Positions 21,721 to 32,258 of a DNA stretch of 64,000 nt are shown in pieces. Source of the DNA: Leuctra nigra (taxonomy: Eukaryota > Arthropoda > Insecta > Plecoptera > Leuctridae); NCBI GenBank assembly GCA_934045905.1, contig OW203767.1, positions 14,325,073 to 14,389,072 of the forward strand, read 5' to 3'. The stretch's first letter is position 1; the number at the start of each line of letters is the position of its first letter. The position numbers were made by a program, and so were the translations under genes. The notes under the pieces are model-generated. The model was not told where the DNA came from. It saw nothing but the letters and a program-made list of their open reading frames with translations, and did no database searches.

Positions 21721-21750
21721 TTTCGCCAGGCTCCTGCCTGGCTTCTTCAG
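21721..21750 (-). other. Hammerhead-ribozyme-like motif, probably degraded
   Basis: On the minus strand CTGAAGA is followed by A, then a perfect 7-bp stem GCCAGGC/GCCTGGC with loop AGGA, then GAAAC. That order (CUGANGA, stem II, GAAA) is the hammerhead core found in Penelope-like and other retroelements. There is an extra A before stem II, and I could not find a good stem III with a correct cleavage site, so activity is doubtful. Confidence 0.3.
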
Positions 21751-21759
21751 GTATATTAC

Positions 21760-22560
21760 AAATTAATAAACTAAAAAACACAGCAATAGTTATACAGCAA
21801 AAATATATATATATTTTAAATAAACGATTACTTTGTGCACGAATTTTGGAAGATCAACGACTCGATTGTTGAATACAGACCAATTATGTACCTATTTTAT
21901 GTGCTCAATAAAATTGCATTGTCTTTTGTAAATAGGCATATAAATGCCTAGTCCAGAAATCAAATTCCTACGTTATTAAAAACCGACGCGCCATAGCACA
22001 AAGGTTATAGTTTAATTTACCTAGCGTTATAAATACCAGTGACTTCTTATCCTTGCTTGTGGAAGAGTCGGCTGTAATGGTAGCAGGCTGCCGCATAACT
22101 GACTAAAGCCATGAAAACATTAACCACCGAAATGCACTTCATACTGTGAAATTGTTCGAAATTATGTGTCACATGATTGTTCTTATCAGCTCTTATCAAG
22201 GGAGGCCCAATACATAATTATAGTAAATAACTAGAGTTTACAATGTTTGTGGGTTGTTAAATATGTTATTTAGTTTTTGTCGACCGCACGTTTAGATAAT
22301 ATAATGATATGAAGATAATAGGTCAAAAGTTAATATTTGACAACGAAAGGCACTACCGCCGTGAAAATAGTGAATAAATTCAGAAAAAGTGAAAAAGAAA
22401 GGGAACGTGAAGAAGTGAAAAAGTTCACTTCTTCATTGCATGATATTGCTTCATATGTATGTCATGTCATTTTAGTTTTTGAACATAGAAACTCAAACTG
22501 CAGAACTTCCAAACATCAACACAATCAAATAATGAAACATAGACACGTGGTTGGTATAAC
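21760..22560. other. Intergenic, no gene seen
   Basis: AT-rich sequence without a supported exon on either strand. Confidence 0.45.
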
Positions 22561-22565
22561 CAGAT

Positions 22566-22995
22566 CGAATGGAAATCACAGCCTTGTATACATAGAATTA
22601 ATAGTGTATCCACTTCACGCAAAAACATGTAACATTTTTTGAGATTTAAATTTGACCTTGAATTGTCTTGTGAACGCCGCGATCCTGGCGGCATATGGGA
22701 GAACTACATAGTGTTAAGCCTTTATTATCTTATTTACCCTTGTTGATGCATTTATTAAACCAGAGTTGTTATATTTAAATAATAATATAATAATTATAAT
22801 AATAATAATAATTCAAAATATATTCCGCAAAATGGCATTTTGAATGAGAAATTAGAATAAAATGTCCTAGTTGAAACTTTGACCGCAGCGCAGACTAGCG
22901 CTGCGATCGCAAGACAGGCAAACTCGCCGCCCAAAATCATGCGTGAAGTGGATACACTATTAATCTTATGTATACAAGGCCGTGATTTCCATTCG
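22566..22995. repeat. Inverted repeat, ~56-bp arms around a 320-base centre
   Basis: CGAATGGAAATCAC...CACTTCACGC (22566-22620) is answered by GCGTGAAGTG...CCATTCG (22941-22995) with few mismatches. The centre contains the palindrome-like GCGCAGACTAGCGCTGCG. It is probably a non-autonomous element; no target duplication is clear. Confidence 0.6.
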
Positions 22996-23131
22996 CTCTC
23001 TTATAACTACGAATAATCTGGGACTAGTAATCTACTTCAACCTATGCTTCAACTACCAATTTACAATGCGATATTACACACTTAATCTGGTATTTAATTA
23101 TTAATTCGAGTAAACGAAAAAAAGCTTTAAA

Positions 23132-23353
23132 CAGCCGGTTTTTCAATGCTAGATGAATTGGTCATTCAAGGAATGCCAGCAGAGTGTTGAAAAATTGGTC
23201 TAGGGCCAGTCTTTCAATATGCTGTTAACTTTAAACGGTAGATTAGGATTCTATTGGCATGTCAACCGCCAATGACATTCCTAGAATGACTAACTGTGTT
23301 AACTTTTAATTACTTGCTTGAGCTGAGCAATGAAAAACTGGACCTAAGACTGA
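23132..23353. repeat. Imperfect inverted-repeat MITE
   Basis: The left end, CCGGTTTTTCAATGCTAGA, and the right end, whose complement reads CCAGTTTTTCATTGCTCAG, are related, with GTCATTC and GGAATG blocks repeated inward on both arms. No coding frame. Confidence 0.45.
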
Positions 23354-23707
23354 TTTCAATAATATGATACAGCAAATAAAATAATGGAAATAGAAATGTA
23401 AACTGTTTATTATCCATTACATTTTATAAATATTATAAGTTATAACAGTCACTCGTCTGGCGTCATATTATTCTATAAGTTATTTCGTAATTATTTCAAG
23501 ACTATTAATCATACTTTCAAAAGTACCTTTGACATTGCGGTGATGGACCGAAAACCAACATGAATCTGCTTGTATTTTAAATTATGGTTCGAGAAATGTC
23601 AGTATTTCTCACAAGGTCTGATGTTTGGAAGAATGTAAACCGCACTGTTCTGATAATATTAATGTTTTTCAATTTCAACCACTTCGTTGCGTTCACTTTG
23701 CACTTTG

Positions 23708-26339
23708 TCATGCTAGAGGAATCTCAGCGACGCTCGAGTATCCCGTGGCGGCGTGCGAGCTTCCCGTGCCGGCGTGCGAGCTTCCCGACGCACTCGGCCC
23801 ATAGCCGCCGAAGTCGTGGTGCTGGTCGTGGTGGTGAGGGTGGTACACGCTAGGAGGGTAGCCATGGTGAGGAGGGTGGTTATGGTGAGGGGGAAGCACG
23901 CTAGGAGGGTGGTTATGGTGAGGGGGTTGCACGCTAGGAGGGTAGACATGGTGAGGGGGTTGCACGCTAGGAGGGTAGCCATGGTGAGGGGGAAGCACGC
24001 TAGGAGGGTGGTTATGGTGAGGGGGTTGCACGCTAGGAGGGTAGACATGGTGAGGGGGTTGCACGCTAGGAGGGTAGCCATGATGAGGGGGTTGCACGCT
24101 AGGAGGGTAGCCATGGTGAGGGGGAAGCACGCTAGGAGGGTAGACATGGTGAGGGGGTTGCACGCTAGGAGGGTAGCCATGGTGAGGGGGATGATGAGGG
24201 CATTGTGGCGTGGAAGGTCTGCTCTGTGGAGGTTTACTAGGGAAGGGAAACGCAGGTAAACTAGGACGAGGAAATGAAGGTTTACTAGGGAAGGGAAACG
24301 CAGGTAAACTAGGACGAGAAAATGAAGGTTTACTAGGGAAGGGAAATGCAGGTAAACTAGGACGAGGAAATGAAGGTTTACTAGGGAAGGGAAACGCAGG
24401 TAAACTAGGACGAGAAGGTGGTTTACTTGGGATTGGAATCGGGATAGGTAATTTCAACAGGATGGGGATTGGGATGGGAAGAGGGAACTTCTTAAATTTT
24501 GGGATTGGAATTGGGATAGGAATAGGAAACTTCTTTAATTTGGGGATTGGGATAGGAATGGGTATCGGAATGAAGATTGGTATGGGTATGCGACTGGTAG
24601 GGGGCTTTGCTGGGGGATTAATGGAGGGGAAATTGAAATTTGGTTTCTGTGGTTTCTGTGGCCTTGGGTAGTGTGGCTTCTGTGGCCTTGGGGGCTGTGG
24701 CTTGTGGACATGTGGCTTGTCTTCGTGGGAGTGATCATGGCTCCCGTAGCCATATCCTCCGTGGTGATGCCCGTGTCCTCCTCCACTACTCCCCCACCCT
24801 CCTCCTCCTCCACCTCCACTACTTCCCCAAACTCCTCCTCCTCCTCCTCCTTCTCCTCCTCCTTCTCCACTTCCACCTCCTCCTCCACCACCACTACTTT
24901 CCCAACCTCCTCCTCCTCCTCCTCCTCCACCACCACTACTTTCCCAACCTCCTCCTCCTCCTCCACTACTTCCCCAACCACCTCCTCCTCCTCCTCCTCC
25001 TCCTCCTCCTCCTCCTCCTCCTCCACTACTTCCCCAACCTCCTCCACCAGGAGCTACATAACTGTACCCTCTCTGTTCTTGCAGCGCCGCGTTTTGCACC
25101 TCAACCGCGTCGTCAAGCTGCTCCGTTGGGACGTCATGATCGACGGCGGCGTCCCTACTCGGTCGTTGTCTGACGTATTCAGCCTCGTCTATAGTGTGAT
25201 AGGCGGCCAGATGACCCAAGTTCAAGTCCTGAGCGAGGCCGGACGCATTGACGGTTGATGATTGATTGACGACGGCGTCACTGTTAGACCGAGCTACTGC
25301 GTCGTATTCCGTTTCGTTTATAGTGTGGTAGCCGATCAGCTGACCCAGGATCGAGTCCTGAGCAAGGCCGGGCGTGGGGACGGACAGGGGATTGACGACG
25401 ACGTCCTCACTGATTGGCCTTGGTATTGCGTCGTATTCAGTTACGTTTATAGTGTGGTAGTCAGCTAGAGGGCCCGGGACGGAGTTCTGGACGCCGTGAG
25501 GGACGACGGCGGCGGCGTCTCTACTTGGCCGAGGTCTGGCGTCGTGTTGTGTCTCGTCTATCGTGTTGGAGCCGACCAGGTGGACCGAGTTCGAAGCCTG
25601 GGAGAGGTCGGACGCTGCCAGGCAAGCAGAGCACAGCAAGACGGCTGTCTGTGAGAGATACAGACAATACTTTACTCAACAGATTACAAATATCAGTCAA
25701 TGTTTAGTTGAGCCAGGACATGATCTTAAAAAATAAATATATTATAGATGTAGGACATTTTAGTACCGTAATTAAATTGTATTGAATACCTAATTCAATT
25801 GCCTACTTTCGACCTAAAGAATAGGGTGATGAAAAATATTAGACACCGTAAAATCATTGACTAATTGGTGATTAGAAGTATAATATTAGACACCTACACA
25901 TTCTACCGTCTTTTGAACAATGTGTTAAAAGATTTAGATTAAAGTACTTACTTTAGAAACAATTACATAGAAATTGGGTGAGAAATTAAGCTCGGCATGA
26001 AATGAAAAAGTTCGCTCTAAGAACACGGTCTGGAATGATAATTTGAAGGTTTTGTAGTCAAGTCATACTTAATTCTTCATCATTCGCGATGTCAAAACAA
26101 GTAGGACAATGGAATCAGAGCAATAAAAAGTGCTTCTGGAAATATTCCTATTTATTGCGTATAAACTAATTTCAATGTATTATTTTTTATTTATTTCATT
26201 TGCAGGAGGTAAAAATATTTGAAAAATACTCTATTCTCTATGTGGGTTGCCCAAACTAGACAATAATGTTTAAATATCTCGATTGGAACTATTGAATGAA
26301 ATAAAATAAGAATACACTTACGATTGCATGGAGCCTCAT
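23708..26339 (-). CDS. Secreted low-complexity Gly/Pro/His-rich protein
   Basis: Two coding exons: 26322-26339 and 23708-25648 (minus strand), joined at GTAAGT / CTCACAG in phase 0, giving 652 residues. The join creates a signal peptide (MRLHAITAVLLCSACLAAS), which is why I chose this start. The mature protein has four ~38-residue N-terminal repeats around YHTINETEYDA. It then has a Gly-rich block of GGGGWGSSGGG type (~210-300), a His-rich stretch (HGHHHGGYGYG), a Pro/Lys segment, IPIPIPIP runs, four copies of SRPSLPAFPFPSKP, and about ten copies of PPHHGYPPSVQ, ending in a Ser/Gly/Ala tail. There are no Cys residues in the repeats. The composition resembles insect cuticle, silk, chorion or salivary-sheath structural proteins, but it matches no family I can name. 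Other long frames in this stretch are shadows of the repeats. Confidence 0.75.
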
Positions 26340-26410
26340 CGCGAGCGACGATTTACGATGAGGAGACGTAAGATTCAAGAATAATCTCGTACATTCATCA
26401 CGCCTCCTTC

Positions 26411-26418
26411 ATATATAC
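26411..26418 (-). promoter_or_regulatory. TATA box of the low-complexity protein gene
   Basis: On the minus strand GGGTATATATGAAGG stands about 75 bases before the ATG at 26339, leaving room for a start site near 26385 and a short leader. TATA-type promoters are usual for strongly tissue-specific insect genes. Confidence 0.55.
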
Positions 26419-26449
26419 CCTCGGTGACAGTTGACACCTCGGCATTGTT

Positions 26450-27300
26450 TACCACGACCACGTGTAGGCTTTCACAGATACAGGATGTCGTAAGTATTTC
26501 GAGTCAATATTAAAGTGTGTGTGATCAGAGTTGAAGGTAAGAGAACCATGATGTTTGGCAGACAGAAAAGTAATGATTGGCAATGTTGGATAATGGAGAT
26601 TCATTTCATTCATTCCTTTTAGATCGTATTTATTTATTTTAGGCAACAATTGAGTGGACAGGCAAGTCCAAAAAGATCTAATAAGCAAGTGGAATATTTA
26701 CGAAAATAAAAAGAGAAAGAAAGAGGGTGGTTTCGGGAATTCAAAAAGAAGATTGTGACAAATGCAAAAAAAAATACATAGGTACATTTTTATTGTACGA
26801 GAATTTTTCGTAGGTAGTATAGGTACATGAAAATATTATGCTGGTAATGAGATGGGTAGCAAATGTAAAATTTGTATATCAAAGATGTATGGATAAATAA
26901 ATAAATGCATACAAAATACAAAAATACAAAAATACGAAAAAAATACAAAAGTAATAAATAATTAAAGAAGTAAGATAAATAAACAAATTATACGCATTAG
27001 CTTTGAATGGGATCAAAGTTCATTTGCGTGTAACATTTTTTCTTCACTTTTGAAGTACCTAGTCTTTTACTTTTTAACCAATCACATAAAAAAAAATTCA
27101 TATAAAAAAAGTGAATTAAGTATTCCTAGACTGATAATATTCCAAATATCGGCTCGATCAGAGGAATACCTGACCTTGTAAGGTATGGCGTCAACTGAAA
27201 GAGAAAGGGTATGTTACAGAGAACTATGATTTATATTAAGATACCTACATTAATTCTTTATACTACTTTTCCCCTTTTTTCTAATTTTTTTTCTCATTTA
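26450..27300. other. Intergenic, A-rich, no gene seen
   Basis: Includes an A-rich stretch with ATACAAAA repeats (26900-26960). No exon is supported on either strand. Confidence 0.5.
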
Positions 27301-27306
27301 TATCAT

Positions 27307-28727
27307 TGAGCGAGCGAAGCGAGCGTCTCCTTTTGGCTCTTTTGGCACGGACCTCTGTTTTTTTTTTGTTTTTTTTCTGTTACTGACGATATACAAGTCA
27401 CAGTTTTTCTTTGATCAAGCTGAAAATTTGCACCCATGTACTGACCATTTCCGGGCGTTGCAGACCCTAATTTTTTTGAAATCCCCTGATTGGTTCAAAT
27501 TGTAAAAAAATTATCTTTCGATTGGTTGGTTTGATCAATTTGAAATTTAGCAAAGTCATTGCAACCAACATTGTACCCAATCATAATAAATTTCAGCCAA
27601 ATCCTCCCATTGGTTCAAATTTGAAACCATTTTTCCTGTGATTTTTGAAATTTAGACTAGAGCCGATTGACCGACCAACAAAAAACTTTGCATGGTCATT
27701 GGTACCAACATTTAAGGTATTTTTGCCAATTTTCAGTCAAATCTGTCGTTATTTTCAAAAGTTTTTGTAATTTTAGGGACATTTTGCGTGTTGGCTGTCA
27801 AATTCACGGCGACTTCGAATCTTCAGTTCAAGGCAACGCAAGGTAGTTAGAGCAGAAAGTTTCAAACGAAATGAAACTAATAATGACCGTTCAACAGATT
27901 GATCTGATATTGTGTACACACTAATACTAGGAAAACGTTCAGTGTAACGCGTTGATGAGCGAGCACGGGTACGTGCAAATTCTCGAACCGGAAATGCGTA
28001 CACAACGCACAGAAAACATATACATCCGTATTGAATTGATTATGATATCAACTTAAAAGTGTATGCTTTTCATCGAAACTTTAAAATAGCATCTAAGCAC
28101 CTGGTTCATAAAGCAAATCAGAATCAATTTTCAATTGGCACTGGAAAACATTCATTTCGATACTTCATTACTGACAGATATTAAAAATTTCAATAACTTC
28201 ATACGTTCTTAACTGATTGGGATGAAATTTTGTAAAATAAGAGACAATATTGGTCTTAATGATCATGCAAAATATGAGTTTGATCAGAATTATCGAAGAC
28301 CGTTTTCATTTTTCAGCCTATCAGGAGATATTTATTTAAATTTTAACCAATGAATGGATTTCAAAAAAAATTATGGTATGCAAACAGAGAAGGTTGGTTT
28401 TACATGTGTACAACATTTCAGCTCGATCAAAGAAAAACTCTGACCTGTATAGCCAAAATATGAGTTTGATCAGATTTATCGAAGACCAGTTTCATTTTTC
28501 AACCTACCACCAGGAGATGTTTTTTTAAATTTAAACCAATCTATTTTTTTCAAAAAAATTAGGGGTCAGCAAACAGAAAAGGTTGTCTCCACATGTGTGC
28601 AAAATTTCAGCTCGATCGAAGAAAAACTCTGACCTGTATAGCGTCAGTAAACGAATAAAAAAAAAAAAAAAAAAAACAGAGGTCCGTGCCAAAAGAGCCA
28701 TAAGGAGACGCTCGCTTCGCTCGCTCA
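27307..28727. mobile_element. 1.4-kb TIR element, GAGCGAGCGAAGCG family (fullest copy)
   Basis: The ends are long inverted repeats: TGAGCGAGCGAAGCGAGCG, then TCTCCTTTTGGCTCTTTTGG, then CACGGACCTCTGTTTT, mirrored at the right end. ATCAT lies directly outside both ends (27302-27306 and 28728-28732), consistent with a 5-bp target duplication. The interior repeats related ~100-base segments (AATTTCAGCTCGATC; TCAGGAGATATTTAT) and encodes nothing convincing. Partial copies occur at 12480-13327, 18429-18600, 28920-28980 and 30316-30855. Confidence 0.7.
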
Positions 28728-28729
28728 AT

Positions 28730-29690
28730 CATATGATTTGAGTGGTCCCAGGTATATTTTTTTTAAAGAGATCCTGTGATTTTTGAATATTAACAAGGAA
28801 CAGTTCAATCATAAAGGTTGCAGATACTAACATTTTAGGAATATTTAGAGATTTTTATTCAAGTCTGACGAAATTCAAGAATTATTGGCTAATGATATTT
28901 TCGATAGACAGAATTTCGGTTCGAGGTGTTCTGCGTATCCGTGCTCGCTCATCAACGCGTTACTCAGAGCGTTTTCCTAGTTACTTCCTACACAATTCAA
29001 ATTGTCCAATATGAATATGAATATGAATATGAACTTCATAGGATTCATCAATCATCAATTAGTTGTATTTTTTCTCTAAGTGTGCAGAATGATCATTGTT
29101 CAGGCAAATCCGGATATTTGGTTAAGAAATAAGACCTTGACATTTCCCAAACTGCAAAGCAAACTGGAGATTTTGTTGCGAGTTGTGGGCCAAACTTTCT
29201 TTAGACTTTGTCATTATTTGTCCAAATCTCGGCCACAAACGAACTAATGTCTTCTGTCAACACAATATACAATTGTTGATATTAACGTGTTGTAAGCAGA
29301 CAAAAGAAAATTCCCATGCATGTGCTGAGACCGAGAATAGAATCGAATTAAAATCTGAAAAATAGTTGCATTTGGCTCAAGAGGTAGATGGCCCGATGTC
29401 CATTCCAATGATTCTGAGATGAGCTCAAAAATAATTATGCCTTCTTGTAATAGTGGCACTAGTCATTTGATAAGAGAATACTTCAATAACTGTGTTTGAC
29501 ATCAGTAATTACAACTGATAAAGTGTGGGATTACATGATTGCAAAAGAGTGCAACGCAAAATTTAAAAAATTAACATCAGGCCTTCTACTTCTTGGGTAC
29601 AGAATTCAACCTTTTGGATTGAATTTTAGTTACTGCTACACTATAACTATATTATTGGCTGGATGCAACTAATTTAATCCGAATGCATGA
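28730..29690. other. Intergenic with a short repeat fragment, no gene seen
   Basis: A fragment near 28940-28980 (TCATCAACGCGTTACTCAGA) belongs to the GAGCGAGCGAAGCG family. The rest, including an ATGAATATG run near 29010, shows no exon. Confidence 0.45.
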
Positions 29691-29695
29691 GCGTC

Positions 29696-30098
29696 CAAAG
29701 GGGGGGGGGGGGGGGGGGGCGCTTGTTCTCCTGGATGTCAGGAAAACATAATTTGTTGTGGTGTTTCAGTTTCATTTTGTAAACAAAAAAAAAATAGGTA
29801 AAAATCATTTCAAAGTGTAGAAAAAAAGCAATGTCCTGCGGGTCAAGATTGGGGCATGCCCTCCACCCCCCCCCCCCCCCCCCCCCCCCAAAGTATCAAA
29901 TTTTAAATAAATATTGACATGAAAATACACCTCATAACGCCCCAAAATTGATTTCAAAGTGTCCACAAACCAAAAACCGCCCTGCGAGTCAGGATGGTGA
30001 GCGGACCCCCCTCCCCCCCCCCCCCCCCCCCCTTAACCATGGGATTTTTTTTCTTGCCTTTTCCCCACCCCCTGACAGAAATCCTGCGGACGCCCATG
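29696..30098. mobile_element. Second copy of the G/C-tract MITE
   Basis: The ends CATGAGCGTCC and GGACGCCCATG, the GGATGTCAGGAAAACATAA block and the CAAAGTGTCCA block match the element at 17417-17814. The flanks TCCGAATG and TCCAATG are a decayed 8-bp duplication. G and C homopolymers of about 18-30 bases mark it and may be length-uncertain. Confidence 0.75.
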
Positions 30099-30315
30099 TC
30101 CAATGTCTATGCTGAGTGCTCGCTAATCTACCCAAACATAAAGACACAATCAGTCTTTGACCTTGTTTAATCATCACGTCATCTTCTTTCGAATTCCTGA
30201 TGTTCCCGCTAAATATCTAAGAATGTGTGCGAGGTAGCATGTGCTGAATCTGACGGAGTGATGTCAAACGCTTGGGTCGCACATCGCAGCATAATATCGT
30301 GATTAGAGGATGAAT

Positions 30316-30855
30316 ATTGAGCGAGCGTCACCACCGTCGTACTCTTGACACTTTCTCTCGGTGTGTTCTTTTTTAATCTTAGTGGTCTCGGGTGCAGTAG
30401 TTTATGAACAGGATCCTGTGATTGTTTTAAATGATAACTGGAACCGCAACCGTTTGACCTGGGCCCTGATTTTATAACTTGCATTGCGACCGCTTAGCAA
30501 TTATTGCCATGTTAATCTTATGGAAGAAATTGCTAAGCGATCGCAATTGAGTTATAGAATCAGGGCCGTGATCAACTAAAACATTGCATGGTCATCGGGA
30601 CTAACGTTTTAGGTATTTTTGTAAAATTTCAGACTAATCTGTCGTTTATTCAAAAGTTATTGACATTTTATGCGTGTTTGGCAATATTCGTAAAGTTTCT
30701 TGAAGGAAATGTCAGATATTCTGTCACTGTTTTCTTCGCGCATTTGGTTTCGGCTCTTTCCAAGGTCGTAGAGCAGAAACTTGCAAACGCATCAATTCGC
30801 ATGCAATACGGATGCTCGCTTATCAACGCGTTACACAGAGCGTTTTCCTAATAAT
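30316..30855. repeat. Degenerate copy of the GAGCGAGCGAAGCG family with a nested MITE
   Basis: Starts TTGAGCGAGCGTCACC and ends with TTATCAACGCGTTACACAGA, both family signatures. The internal GCATGGTCATCGGGACTAAC matches 27690-27710. It is interrupted by the palindromic MITE at 30462-30568. Confidence 0.55.
30462..30568. repeat. Palindromic MITE with GGGCCTGATTCTATAAC-type ends
   Basis: GGCCCTGATTTTATAAC at the left is answered by GTTATAGAATCAGGGCC at the right, with GCGACCGCTTAGCAATT and AATTGCTAAGCGATCGC as inner arms. A second member of the family is at 35219-35341. Confidence 0.7.
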
Positions 30856-30859
30856 TTAG

Positions 30860-31680
30860 ACAGTTATGTTCTGCGTAAGTTTACTTTCAACAGACAAGAA
30901 TGACATAATTTATCGGATGTGGGAAAATCATTTTGTACCTAGTATTTCCATAGAGGTACTCAGGTACCTAAAGTTGTCAAAATTTCACCGTGACGTCCGT
31001 TTATCTGAATGATTTACTTTTGAAAACTAAAAGTAATGCAGCATTCTTATTCTTCTTATTCGCATTTTACTCTCTCCATGGCACATGAGGTAGCAAGGTT
31101 TGCGCCATCAACTTCACAAGATGAGTAGCAAACGGCATGGCTCTCGAGATAAAGAATCGTTTTGTTTTGCAATGTGTTACAATTTTGCGATGTATGTGAT
31201 GTACTTAACTTGAGAGTAAGTTCTTGCAGAGAGGAAGCTGTGAGGTAAAGTTGACGGTACAGCAAGTTGATGTCCCGAAGTAAAGACATGGGGTTTTGCA
31301 GCCTAATATTGACAAATGACAATTATTTGCAATTTGACAACAAAATCGTTACAAAATCAATTAAATCTAGTGGTAGGTATATCTGAGCACAACACAACGA
31401 ATATTCTGATTTATAGTGAAAGAAACCCTCCATTACCATTCTTGATACCAACAAGTACTTTATTATATTTATCAAATTGTAAAAGCAACCACTAACAAAA
31501 TTAAATAACCCAAATAAAAATAGAACCAAGGCCATGTAGGTATTCTGGAATTAAGAAAATGTCTAGTAAAATCTTTAAGTTATAACAGAGAAAATTAACT
31601 ATGGCTCCCTCACAAATAGCAATGGAATTAAACACACAATTAGGGTACAAATAATAATCACAAATAAACTGTACACTAAG
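30860..31680. other. Intergenic, no gene seen
   Basis: AT-rich sequence between the repeats and the 3' end of Symplekin; open frames are short and without recognisable motifs. Confidence 0.45.
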
Positions 31681-31684
31681 AACA

Positions 31685-31690
31685 TTTATT
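31685..31690 (-). terminator. Possible polyadenylation signal of Symplekin
   Basis: AATAAA on the minus strand, about 570 bases past the Symplekin stop codon. It is the first clear hexamer after a plausible 3' UTR. Confidence 0.35.
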
Positions 31691-32258
31691 GCAACAACAA
31701 TAAATAATGCCGTAAATCAACATGAAACAATGAAGGAAATATTACACATATTTTTAATTGAATTCATACTCCAGTTTGGTTTCATGCAGTTCGTAGTATG
31801 TTGACATTCCCCTTGTTTTCCACCGCCAGGTAGAAAGATCGTCCACACAATCATCTTGAGCACAGCATGGCCGCATAGGTACCTACTATTCGCAGCACGG
31901 GAGATGGGGAACAAAAACGACATTAAAAAGACTCCACGAAATATATCTTGGGAATTTGTACTGTTAAATCTTGTCCAAAGGTTTGGTTGAGCATTACAAT
32001 TATTAAAAACTTCAAATTCAGTTAAAACAAGAATGGTTGTGCATTATTGCATTTAAGTGGACTTTTGACAATTAAAGTTGTGAAAATGCATCTATTTCTC
32101 AATAAATGGAGCCTCCTTGTGCACATTCTATCCCACCTCTCTCAACGTACTACAATCGAGATTATCTCGGTGCAATCATGTGCCACAATATCATGCGCCT
32201 TAGAATGAGATCTTGAGGCATCGGTATGTAATTGACGTGACAGTCATGCGAGATCACG

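Noticed and set aside
23713..25258. Several long plus- and minus-strand frames (Ser/Thr-, Leu-, Glu- or Arg-rich) over the low-complexity gene
   Set aside because: Shadow frames of TCC/GGA and CAT-type repeats; only the minus-strand frame joins to a signal-peptide exon.
31056..31322. 88-residue minus-strand frame downstream of Symplekin
   Set aside because: No homology or signal features and not joined in phase to Symplekin.
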